A stretch of 64,000 bases of DNA. Source: Chondrilla cf. caribensis (taxonomy: Eukaryota > Porifera > Demospongiae > Chondrillida > Chondrillidae). Positions 1-10,883 of this stretch are shown in pieces; position 1 is the stretch's first letter; each line of letters starts with the position of its first letter. The position numbers were made by a program, and so were the translations under genes. The DNA lies in assembly GCA_964020155.1 (NCBI GenBank), contig OZ026563.1:2167940-2231939 (forward strand), read 5' to 3'. The notes beneath the pieces are model-generated. The model made no database searches. It was not told the DNA's origin and was given only the letters and a program-made list of their open reading frames with translations.

Positions 1-17
1 CTAATAGCGAATCTCAC

Positions 18-58
18 CTGGTGGCACCCGTAATGAGATACACAATGTAGTCTTTCAT
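18..58 (-). CDS. First exon of a second HSD17B7-like short-chain dehydrogenase (partial, runs off the window)
   Basis: Reading leftward from an ATG at 58-56, the 41-nt exon encodes MKDYIVYLITGAT plus two bases (AG) and ends at a good donor (gtgaga) at 17. The TGAT segment is the start of the Rossmann TGxxxGxG cofactor motif, and the exon breaks at the same codon and phase as exon 1 of the complete HSD17B7-like gene at 842-5346 on the same strand. I infer a tandem duplicate whose remaining exons lie left of the window. Only 13 complete codons are visible, so the family call rests on the motif, the matching intron phase and the neighbour. It could be another SDR gene or a decayed copy. Confidence 0.6.
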
Positions 59-841
59 ACCGAGTATAGATAAGATCGCGACGAAGAGCCAATTATCTCG
101 TGGACAGTGTCGATAAAATATTCAATCTGAGAGATTACCCGAAATACAACGAGCACAGGGATCATACAGGATACGCAGCCATGCGCTCACGCCACCAACG
201 CACACCATCTTCCGACCAGCTGATCATCGAGAGTGTTCACAGCATATCACGTGATAACTACGTGACAGTAGTGTAAGTAGAGCGATCAGCAGGCCCATCG
301 TAATAGACGATCTAAGCAAGATCTAGGCCAATTAGCGTCACTACCAGGTCTCTGACCGACGGCAAACATTATTAGTCTTTTGTTTGATTAATCTTTCTAT
401 TTTCAGGAGCGTTCACTATATCCATGGGATAAAATATATGGCAGCAAATGTCATCGTTTTCAACTACCACTCACTACAGATAATCATTATGACATTATAA
501 CAAAATATACCATTACTAATGATACTGCCTTATTATTTTCAATATAACATGCTCTTTCAGGTATTACAATATTATGACCACGGAGCAGTAGTAATACCTG
601 CACGGTAGGCAATCCTTGGGCTCAAGGGCAGCTGTACTATATGGCCATGAGGGCAGACTGGGTTCACTCTACTACATGCAGCTATACACACATACCCATA
701 CATACATCTTATATAAATACAGACTTCATTACAATAATAATTGTGAACACGCCTACAGATACATATTTTTAATATGAATCATAATTACCAGCATAATATA
801 TAACAGCTCCAATTGTTATCAATTTACAGAAATCGCTACAA
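59..841. other. Intergenic stretch between two HSD17B7-like genes
   Basis: This holds the 3' flank of the complete HSD17B7-like gene and the presumed promoter of its left-hand paralogue. I see no convincing exon, RNA gene or mobile element. Bases 59 to about 360 are less AT-rich than the rest, as expected for a 5' flank. Confidence 0.5.
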
Positions 842-1773
842 TCAAGTAAATCTCTGAGCAACGTCTTCCAGTTCTCTCATAACATTTCTAGTCAACTCAT
901 CTGACAGCATCAACTATTACGAAGGGAAATGGTAAATTCAACATCACATGCACATGCATACACTACTGGTATGGTACAGAGATGTAGAGCGGCAGATATC
1001 TACTGTTTGGCCCACAATAAGGCTATGGGCTTTGAATTGCCAGCACCAGTCAGGAAGGGGTTCATAAAAACTTCATGAACCTGTCATATGCACTGTACAT
1101 GGTACGGTTGGCAATTTTTAGAATCATACAAGTGGAGTCTCATCAGTGTGAATCTCAGGGGCACAGCTGGAAACTACACTTATTAGAAATACGTACTAAC
1201 AGGAGCAATCATTATACTATGTGTAGGACACTTTCCAATAACAGAAAAATCCTCTTGAGCAAGGTGAAGTCTCTACTGTATAGAGCACAAGCCCACTGGG
1301 GGTATTGAAGTAAATCTCAATACTAATAATACGGACAAGGTTACAAAGGGACAAAGTGGTCCAAATAAGGACTGTCGCTCTAGAGTAGGGAAACATGGCT
1401 CCTGTGTATGTATATGACTGAGTACTGTATATAAAACAATGGCATTATATGGTCCTACATACAGGCTGCTTATTTGTTGAGAGCCGACACAACGCATCCA
1501 CCTGGCTGCAGTACTTGAACGTATGGTCTACGGTGGAGGGATTCTGCTTGGACAGCCAAATGTGAGCCTCGGCACCATTCCATGGGAACAAGACGTACAA
1601 TCCTGAAACAATACGGAGCTAATGGGAGAGGTGATGTGAATGTATACAGTTAGACAAAAAATGGTACCTTTTACAAGTGCATTCATCATACTGACAGGAT
1701 ACTACATTCAACCCTGATTTATTCAACTATTATTGTTCCCTTCCAAGATCAAGTGCCCACACAACACACAAGT

Positions 1774-1832
<59 letters not shown>

Positions 1833-2256
1833 AACACACACACAAACACACACACAAACACACACACACACACACACTGTACACACAACATGTACACACA
1901 AGAGCACACACACATCTCCCAACACACACAATCAAGGTGCACAAACATGCATAACAAGACATGTATACTAAGCACAAAAGAAAATCAAAATTATACACGT
2001 TGATACATCTCTTTGGTTAGCAAACACACTGCATACTCACCATCATGAATATAGGCACTAAGAACCACCAAAGCAATTTTGGTAATATTGCATATGTCAA
2101 CTGAGACAGGTTCATACCAGGGCAAGTCACATCGGAGTAGATGCCCTATAGGTGCATACACAGGGATACATTATGTAGTACAGAGGGTCACAAGTGGTAA
2201 CAAGTGGCTATAAATAACCACAGTGTATGGTGTATGCACACATGCACACACACACA

Positions 2257-2323
<67 letters not shown>

Positions 2324-4651
2324 ACACACACACATGTGCAAGCGCACACACACACATGCACTCATACGCATGTACACATGCACTCACATGCATACATTCA
2401 AATTATCTGTAGAAATACAGTACATAGGAATGTACACAGTACACACAAACATGCGCGTGATATTCATGCATGTTCTATCAGAACCTTGGAGTTGAGACGC
2501 TTGTTCAGCTCCACACTGAGAAGATCCATTGCTTGCTTTGAAGTGTAATAAGGATGGATGCTGGAGGAACATGTAATTTAATAGTGAAAGTTATAGTTGT
2601 TATGCCTAATTGTCACTTAATAGCAAGAAAGGTGGCTGCATGTCCAATGTAAAAATGAATCTATACATATGTAGGTATATAACATGTCAATTCTGCTCTA
2701 TAGACACCTTGGCGAGTATGGTTGTCAGATTCCAGCAAAAACAGTACAGCAAAGACAGTGATACCACACATGTACCTCTACAGACTGGTTGTTTCTCATA
2801 CAGTCCAACTTACCTACAGTAGGTACCACAAACGACACACCAAAGCTGTACCAACTATTAGAGGTGTGTACTTATCACCAGTACAACACTGGTTGACATA
2901 GTGTACATTGGACAAGGACCAAGTGAAATGCTAGTACAGTACATACCAACCAGGAGTATATATGTACTAACTGGGGTACGATGTATCTAAGCACGTTGTA
3001 TAGTATGTGTAGCTACTGGAATTCATGGGGTAAACCCACACATACAGTATGCATACAAATTTCAGTGTTTTGGACATTTTGCAGAATGTTCATGTGAGAA
3101 AATTCATCTTTTCTATTTTAGTGTCTTCTTGCTTATCCTACACATAAAATTAGGTGAACAGAAATTTCTGTGTTTGTTCATATTCACCACCAAGTGCTGA
3201 TTCATGAAACTTACAAATAATACATGAAATATTGTATGCATAATATGATAATCTGAGTATGTAACCATAATTCGTACCATTTTCGATTCTGGATATCATT
3301 TGGATCTATCGATCCATGTATAGATGTACGCGAAGAAGACCAAATAACATGGCATGTCTCCTCTTGCTCTTCCAATAGGGGCTGAAGCTCCTTTAACTAC
3401 AGGTTGAAGATAGCACACAATAGAGAATTATGTACAACAATGGGAGAATTAATGTGTACTGTATTTCTCTTCAAAATTGACCAGCTTGTTTTAAATAGTA
3501 AATGTTTATAAAACAGATTATTATACTATCGCAGATGTATGTATTATGGATAGATCATGGTGCGAACTTACAAAACGAAGTCACTACTTGACAGAATGAA
3601 TTTTATATGTTACGTACATGGACTTTCAGATCAAAAGGTCAGGCTCAGGTCACTAATATGTAATGATCGGCGGAATAAATGCAACAAGAAGATACTAACA
3701 ACCCTATTCTCCCATAACCAGGTGACTCACCATGATGTAGTGAGAGGCGACATTGGTCGTGAAGGTCAGCTGTAGCCCATCTGAAGTGGTCACATCAGCC
3801 TGGTTGACCAGTCCCACTCCAGATGTCCCAAGGAGACGCAGTTTGCTATGCACACAAGAAGAAAATACACTAACAAGCAGAATGACATGAAATGAGTATT
3901 AATGAGTTTCTACTGTACTATTGCCTTATGGTACAAGGTGCTTGGTAAGTACCTATACAAGTAGTTTGGTTAGCACATGTTTGGTTAAGGAAGCACTTCA
4001 TCCCATCCTCATCTCATGTTTACTTCATCAGTGATGGTAAAGAACACTTCTAACAAAGATTTAGTACACCCTGAGGTTTACTTACAATCCAAGTCAAACT
4101 TTTAGCTTGTATGTGTATCAAATATGTCAATATAGACAGCCCACAGTATGCAGGATAGGGGAATAAGAAATTTAGTATTAACAATATCCACTTCACTCCA
4201 AACTCACACTGTGTAAACTCTCTCAGGAATACAGGCTACCAAGCATTACATATTCTCTATCACATGCGAATGACACTCTTCATGCGCCTATGAGTCTCAA
4301 GGTTACATACATACCTCAATGACATTGACAAGAATATGCTCCAATTGATGGAATCCACTGGCATTATACCAGCATTGAAGAATATGTGGTCAATGTGGTT
4401 GTATTTCGACTTGATTTCTCTAGCAGCTGTAACTGCCGTCTTGGGGTAAGCAAGGTCCACCTTCACAGTATCGATGGTAACTTTTGGATGAGCAGAAAGT
4501 AACTCTCTCTTGACTTGGTCCATTTTTGTACTACTTCGGTAGGTGAGACATAAGGTGATGGGTTCATTTTTGGGATGTTCTTCTAATAGACGGTGTGCCA
4601 GTGCTTTCCCAACACCACTACAGAGAAAATTGAGGAATATACTGGTGTATG

Positions 4652-4689
<38 letters not shown>

Positions 4690-5346
4690 CAAATACACTC
4701 AAAGACACACACACATACACACATAAACACAAACACACACTTAAACACAAATACACACAAATTAAAGACACACACTGACAACTCAACTATGTTAGGGCCT
4801 ATATCCGAATGTATATCTATACATGTAAAATACCATAGGGTTGTAGTACATATCTATGATAACACTGGCGAATTTCCGTATGCACTGGATGTCACGCCTG
4901 TGTAATAGAGACCCAGTCTACATGCCAGTCAGCAGCATATATCATAGATTCTTAGTATCTACGGTCTGATATGCCCTATATACACGCATAAGCCCTGGTA
5001 TCTCTTGATATACGATGTCAGTCAGTCAGATTATAGTCGTATCGTATTGGTCGAGTGTTTATGGGGCGAAATACAATGATCGATCATACCCAAATCATCT
5101 CCGCCAGCTAAGCCTAAGGTCAACTAGAGAAGCGGAGTGTTAGAATGAAGGTACCCATCAATCGACGGACAAAGTACCCACTAGTAATCAGTTAGGGTAT
5201 AGACAGTCTGTCTTGGAGTATTTTGGTAACACAGTCCACATCCTAGTTTCCGTAAAATAGAGGTTTCTGGTCTAGCTTCGGTTGAAGCCTTGACATGTAT
5301 GTTGTTTTACGTACCTTGTAGCTCCAGTAACTAAACAGATCTTCAT
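842..5346 (-). CDS. HSD17B7: 3-ketosteroid reductase / 17-beta-hydroxysteroid dehydrogenase 7-like
   Basis: Exons in transcript order: 5315-5346, 4315-4617, 3731-3845, 3278-3396, 2485-2560, 2041-2145, 1502-1602 and 842-900. The first six join in frame. Joining exons 1 and 2 restores the cofactor motif TGATSGVG (residues 7-14); NAGIMP follows, then IWSSSR with the catalytic serine region, YYTSK as the YxxxK pair (Tyr194, Lys198), and TCPGMNL after it. In animals HSD17B7 is an ER enzyme that reduces 3-ketosteroids in sterol synthesis and oestrone to oestradiol. The exon at 1502-1602 (LYVLFPWNGAEAHIW) and the last exon (DELTRNVMRELEDVAQ, stop at 842-844) match the C-terminal part, but the phase requires one short exon before each that I could not place. 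The donor at 2484 (gttctg) is weak. The family call is firm; the C-terminal model is incomplete. Confidence 0.85.
1772..1880. repeat. (CA)n microsatellite, interrupted
   Basis: About 28 CA units are followed by CACAAACA-type interruptions. It lies in an intron of the HSD17B7-like gene and reads as GT repeat on the sense strand. Open frames across it (Cys-Val or His-Thr runs) are artefacts. Confidence 0.95.
2249..2334. repeat. (CA)n microsatellite
   Basis: About 36 CA units in the HSD17B7-like intron just downstream of the exon at 2485-2560; GT-rich on the sense strand. Confidence 0.95.
4653..4685. repeat. (CA)n microsatellite
   Basis: A short CA tract in intron 1 of the HSD17B7-like gene, 36 bp upstream of the acceptor of exon 2. 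Degenerate CA-rich sequence continues to about 4775. Confidence 0.9.
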
Positions 5347-6326
5347 CCTGACCCTTTCAACAGACGACACAGAATTCGAATCCGACCAGCTGTACAGCTT
5401 GGCGTACGTATACACTCTCACAGTAAATAAAGTGAAAGCGAGCGTGAGGAGTGAGTGGGGTTTGGTCTATGAATTTCATTAAGTTGACACGACTGAAGAA
5501 ATTCGAATAACATTCCTTTTCTGTAGTTCTACACCAGGTGAATCTATTTACGGGGAAAGAACACGGAAGATTTTGATCACTAGTCCATGTATAAAAACAC
5601 TCATTTGAGCATTACGTTGATTCTGAAGTTGTCAATAAGTGTACAATTCTGAACTACATGTGCATGGATTGTGTATGATGTTCTTTGTACGTGTGGTGCT
5701 GAGTACATGGTGTGCATGTGTGAGAACTGTTTAAGCATGCAAAACTGTACAGGAGACATGATATTTCCAATGAATCTTCCAGCAGTTCTGTAGGCAGATC
5801 CATGCCTGAGCCACGGGCCACCAGCCAATAATGAAATTCATAGTCACACGGTAGTCACCTGACACTCTGCAGTAGCAGTAACACATGATTGCACAGTAGA
5901 AACTGAAGAAGTGGTCAGTACGTCTGGTTTCTTGTGCCTGATGACATCTTGAGGCAAGTAGTCAGGAAAGTAAGTGGCACAGAACATGTACACACAACAA
6001 CAGTATGCACTAGCTTCCTAAAACATAGATAGGATGACTCCCATACATTGAAAATATGGTAGAAGGCTGATAGAGATTGCATGATTGGTAGTGTTTGTAC
6101 ACCATGTACATAGGTACATGGAAATCTACTGTAGCCATTTTAGATAACACTCAAGTTGATATATACCAGCAAGTTTGGGCCATCCCATGTACATCACAAC
6201 AATGAGGGTCAAAAGGATGCAGGATTTTGGGGAGAAATAGTATGTTTATGTACAGTTAGTATACAGTGCATATAATGTCCTTGTATACATTGGATATGTA
6301 CACCAGTGTTGTTTGAAAGGATGAGA
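5347..6326. other. Intergenic region between the HSD17B7-like and TMEM249-like genes
   Basis: Both flanking genes are on the minus strand, so this is the HSD17B7-like 5' flank plus the TMEM249-like 3' flank. I see no supported exon, RNA gene or clear repeat. The open frame at 5601-5828 matches nothing I recognise and lacks splice or family support. Confidence 0.5.
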
Positions 6327-7514
6327 TTAGGACAAGTGCAGAAGGATACGATGTTTTGAGTGATTATGACAGTCGAAGTAGTTGAGGAAGAGCCTTGTTG
6401 CCAACCTCTTGCACAGAATTCTAAGTTTCTGAGGGGGATACAGAGTACTGTCAAGCATTTGGAACCATGAGACATGTCTTTTAGGAGCACCATACCTTTT
6501 TATTTGCTGTTTCATACGACAGTTTAATGGGGGAGTCCATGTTGACACCATTTACAACTGCCCAAAAGGTACCTGAATCTGTGAAAGGCCAAAGTACTAA
6601 GGACAAAGGTCATGCATAACAGTGAGATATTTGGCAAACCTGGCCGGGTCAATATTCTGATGTAAATGTTGTGACAGTGGCTGGTCCCCACCAGCCTCTT
6701 TCCCCTGTACACAGTATAGCTGTTGTGGACAGGGTCAATGATGACCGTCTGCTGAGTAGCACTCTCCAATGTCACGGACAGAGCTACAACAGCTGTTGTT
6801 AAAGGTACATATAAGATTTCCTGCATGAAAAACACAAAAGAAACTGTAATTTTGAATGGTATACAATGGAATTTGTGCCAATAACAGAGTAGACATTGTA
6901 CCATTAGTAATAGTGTAAGATATGATACCATACATGAACATTGATGTGAGATATGGCCATTATTGTAACATCAATAAACAGTGGAGTAAGGGGTTGTACT
7001 GTAGGTATATGACCGTGCATGTTGGCTGTCAATCACGGGAGCAAGTCGTGTAATAAGCACATGTACATCAATAGTATAGGCTATAATAGTAATTATACAC
7101 TACAGTTACATATATACAGAAAGGAAATAGGACAACAAGCAATAATGTTCGTGTTTGAATATTATGTAGTTGGGGCAAGATTGGATGAGTTGACTATTTG
7201 AGGACTAACCAAATCATTACTGATGCATCCAAGAATAATTGAGAGTATAATGAAGGTGGTACACGTTACCAAGGAATAATAGAATCTGTTTAGTCTTCTT
7301 TTGTACTGATAAACTGCAAGATCAATGAATTGGTTAGAAATAATGGCTAGTTGGTATATAGGTCCAGCTGAAATTTCCAACCTGGATTTTGATCCAAGGG
7401 AGTCAGTAGAACGGGAGTAAATGGATGAACAGGATTATCGTCCAAATTGCGTTCAAAAGTGACCTCTGGCAGCTGAAAGAAAGGAAGAGACTTGATGTAT
7501 CTCACAAGAAACAT
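6327..7514 (-). CDS. TMEM249-like two-pass membrane protein
   Basis: Five exons (7382-7514, 7210-7313, 6640-6820, 6496-6572, 6327-6428) join in perfect phase to 198 residues. Residues 1-45 are soluble and proline-containing (LPEVTFERNLDDNP). Exon 2 carries a first membrane segment (SLVTCTTFIILSIILGC) and exon 3 a second (ILYVPLTTAVVALSVTL), followed by HNIYIRI; the last exon contains LNYFDCH. HNIYIR and LNYFD are motifs I associate with TMEM249, a subunit of the mammalian sperm CatSper channel complex. That assignment is from memory and should be checked by profile search. The start used is the first ATG; a 33-nt in-frame segment (7475-7507) after it could alternatively be a minute intron. 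The gene is divergent from CLUAP1. Confidence 0.6.
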
Positions 7515-7563
7515 ATGGAACCGTTGCTTAGCAACACCCGCCGTTGCAACACAGAGAAGGAAA
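7515..7563. promoter_or_regulatory. 49-bp bidirectional promoter between TMEM249-like and CLUAP1
   Basis: Only 49 bp separate the two divergent start codons, so both 5' untranslated regions and the shared core promoter are compressed here or extend into the other gene. The gap contains a perfect X-box palindrome and a second half-overlapping GTTGCAAC. Confidence 0.65.
7523..7535. promoter_or_regulatory. RFX X-box motif (GTTGCTTAGCAAC)
   Basis: This is a perfect palindrome with a one-base centre that fits the RFX consensus of two inverted GTTRC-type half sites. It lies 28 bp upstream of the CLUAP1 start codon and 8 bp upstream of the TMEM249-like start. RFX factors drive intraflagellar-transport genes across animals, and CLUAP1 orthologues such as nematode dyf-3 are X-box genes. 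A related GTTGCAAC sits at 7543-7550. Confidence 0.75.
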
Positions 7564-10500
7564 ATGTCGTACCGAGATCTCCGAAGTAAGTTTCATGATG
7601 ATATTGCTCTAAGTATATGGATAACTTCGTTTTTATTTTCCCCGTACATGCTTCTGTTAAGATTTTACGGAGATGATGAGGTCTTTGGGTTATTCTCGAA
7701 TGATATCAATGGAGAACTTTAGAGAACCGAATTTTGCATTAGTAGCAGAAGTACTGAAGTGGTTGGTAAACAGGTAAGTATTCGGATCTAATCCATTGTC
7801 TTAATAGGGAGAGTGGTGGCTTTTATCATTTAAAATAAGAAAATAAAGGTCCATTATCTTATAGCGCAATAATTCATTGGGACGCCAAATTTTCCAAGGA
7901 ATGCAATTTCTCATACTTATGAACACTGGGTAATTGTAGTCAGGGGACGAAAGGGAAACTCATTCCCCGCAGCATCAGGCCATCTAGTACCTCTATTTGT
8001 GCATGTTACGAGTATCTAATACTGAAGTTTGTACCCCTCATTATCGAGTATGTTCAAAGCTACTTGTTTTAAGTCACTTCACTTGAATCTATGTTTTTCG
8101 TGTGTGTCAATTGTTCATTCCAATATGCACATCAGTATACAAGTCTTGATTCATCCTTAACATGGTTTTAACTTAGTATACCAGAACTCCACCACAATTG
8201 AAAGCTATAGGCCTGTGCTGTGATGTCCATATGGTGCCATGTACAGACATGCACCATGACATACTGAACAATTTTCTTGTAAATATCCATGTATTGAGTT
8301 CATAGTCGAATAGTGTCTTCTTGTGAGCTGATTATGTTGATATCCTGTTGTCCAGGTATGACCCCCATGCTGAGATCCCCTCTGATACAGACACACCGGA
8401 AGACAGAGTCATCTTCATCAAAGCTGTGGCACAGTTTATGGTTAGGACGTAATTGTGCTGTCAGCTACACATGCTACATCACTCAGCTATGTACTGTATA
8501 ACTACAAATTCACAAAAAGCAAAATTTTCGCATTTTTCATGGATGAGACTTCTCAACTGTGAAAATTCAGTATAAATTTTATTTCCTTTATTGTTTATAA
8601 TATATAGTATAAATTGGATAATACGTATAATATACAAAGGGCAATCTCTGTCTTGGGGAAGGCTAGTCTGTGGTTGTGCTCTGAGAAACTTGAACACTAC
8701 AGTATGTACGGTACATGGTGGAAAAAAGTAAACATTCTATGGGCATTCTAAGGCTACATGTATAGACTGAATACTGATTGACATGTGTACTTACGTATGT
8801 TCAATCCTACGTACATACCACTCACAAAATCTTATTATTTTTAATTTATGTACCAACAGTATTATAATATTATACATATACGTATGTATGTAGTTTCTAT
8901 AGTGAGTGCCCTGGTTATCATCTTGGATTAAACCATTCCTTCTACTTGTGTAGGCTAGCAAAGCACATATCAAGCTGAATCCCAAGAAACTGTACAGTGC
9001 AGATGGATATGCAGTGAAGGAGCTCTTGAAAGTGTCATCATTGCTTTACACTGCCATGAAAGCCTCTGACCACACACAAGAGGTTAGACTCTTTGTGGGT
9101 CATACTGTGTGCTGTGTAGTGAACTTCATTGTTTCTTGTCAAAATGCATACCATAACATGGAACATGTACGTACATAATGTGTACACATGTATGTATGTA
9201 TGTACATAGATACGTACATTACTTTATGTATCCCGATTGGTGATATTGTCACCTAAGATCAAAGGGACCGACTGGAGTACATTCGCGATGTACTGGGGTA
9301 CAACACTGACCTTATTAGTGATGTACCCCGGTTTTTAAGTGACTGGTATTAATTAATCAACAGCCATTGTTATGTGCCCATTGCGTACTCTCGGCTGTAT
9401 TTTTGGCTCGAGCCACTCTTCGACGTTCTCAACGGGGTTTAAAAAAGGTTGTTTCTCGGATTTTCTATTAGAAGAAGCCATAACCGTTTCTTCGTTCGTT
9501 CGGTAAGTATCCTGAGCCTCGTTGGTTCGGCAAGTTTCCTCGTTCGTTCGGTAAATACTCTGAAACTCATTGGTTCGGCAAGTTTCTTTGTTCGTTCGAT
9601 AAATACTCTGAAACTCGTTGGTTCGATGAGTTTCTTGGTTCGCTCGGTAAATATTCCAAGGCTCGTGGATTCGGCCATTTTCCTTTTTCGTTCGATAAGT
9701 GTCCTGACGCTCGTTGGTTCGGGAAGTACGGGCGGCCAAGAAGCCATCTGAATGGGTTGATAGCCACCTCCAGCTCTTTGAGAAAATCGTCTTTTTCGAT
9801 GTCGTGAACGAAATCCATCTCCGCTACTCGTAATCGTGCTATCGAACGGGATACATAATAGTTGTACCCCGCTTTTGGTCGGTACATGGGAATGTACTGA
9901 GCCGATATCAGTTAATTAACCTCGGGCTGCGCCCTCGGTAAATTAACTGATATCGGCTCAGTACATTCCCATGTACCGACCAAAAGCGGGGTACAACTAT
10001 TACGTGTATAGTGGTGGAAGTTGTAAGATGAGCCCTACGATTTCTATGTAAAGTGTGTACAATGCATATCATTATAATTCCTTTATCTCATGTATACCTA
10101 GTGAGCTGCACATGTACATACAGTATTAGTAATGAATGTATGAGTTACCCAAATATACAGTAGTATACCTACGTATATGTACATACAGTGTGTATCCGCT
10201 TGCGTGTGTGTGTGTGTGCATGGATACATATTATGTACTTGTTACGAGTGCCTTTGGCAGCAATTATTCCACCTACTGTGGTCACCCCATCCAAATTAGT
10301 AATATACGTAGTAGCAGAAACACTCACACAAGAACTACTTTATGAACTTCTCATTGAGATTCCAACAATATGATCATGGGGTGCGTGTAATTCCTCATAA
10401 CATAATCCCTACTACATACAATGGAATCTATAATAGTGACCACCTGTCCTGAGTAACCACTACGGAACTGTATTCAATATACCCTGATTCAACTGTAGTA

Positions 10501-10815
10501 CAGTATCTCTAATGTGTAATGACTACCTCCTTGTTACTTTGGGTTGTCTAGATTTTCTTGTGTTCCGTATTCCACCCTCATTTGTGCATTTGTATGTAGG
10601 AACCTACAGCTTATGTGGAAGCTGGACTGACTCCAATGGAGATTAATGCTAAAGTTACAGAGTTGAAGAAATGCAGGCAACTGGCTTCAGAAATTACCTC
10701 CAAAGGAGCTAAATTGTATGATTTACTGAGTAGAGAAGTAGATTTGAAGGTATGCACATAAGTATATATGTATATTTATGTATATGTGTATCTTATTGAG
10801 AGTATAATTATTTGT

Positions 10816-10883
<68 letters not shown>

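Larger units (their letters stand above)
9083..10599. other. CLUAP1 intron 4, host of a non-coding repeat element
   Basis: Other CLUAP1 introns run from 76 to about 580 bp; this one is 1.5 kb because it contains the 48-bp minisatellite and the 62-bp hairpin described separately, flanked on the left by a short gtacccc/ggggtac inverted motif near 9277-9332. The remainder is AT-rich with scattered TACGTA palindromes. Confidence 0.6.

Noticed and set aside
1723..2548. Overlapping open frames of Cys-Val or His-Thr repeats
   Set aside because: They are translations of CA/GT microsatellites in every frame. The same applies to similar frames at all other microsatellite arrays.
9353..9887. Three overlapping minus-strand open frames with 16-residue repeats
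   Set aside because: All three frames are open because the 48-bp period is a multiple of three; no frame has family, start or splice support, and the segment is inside a CLUAP1 intron.
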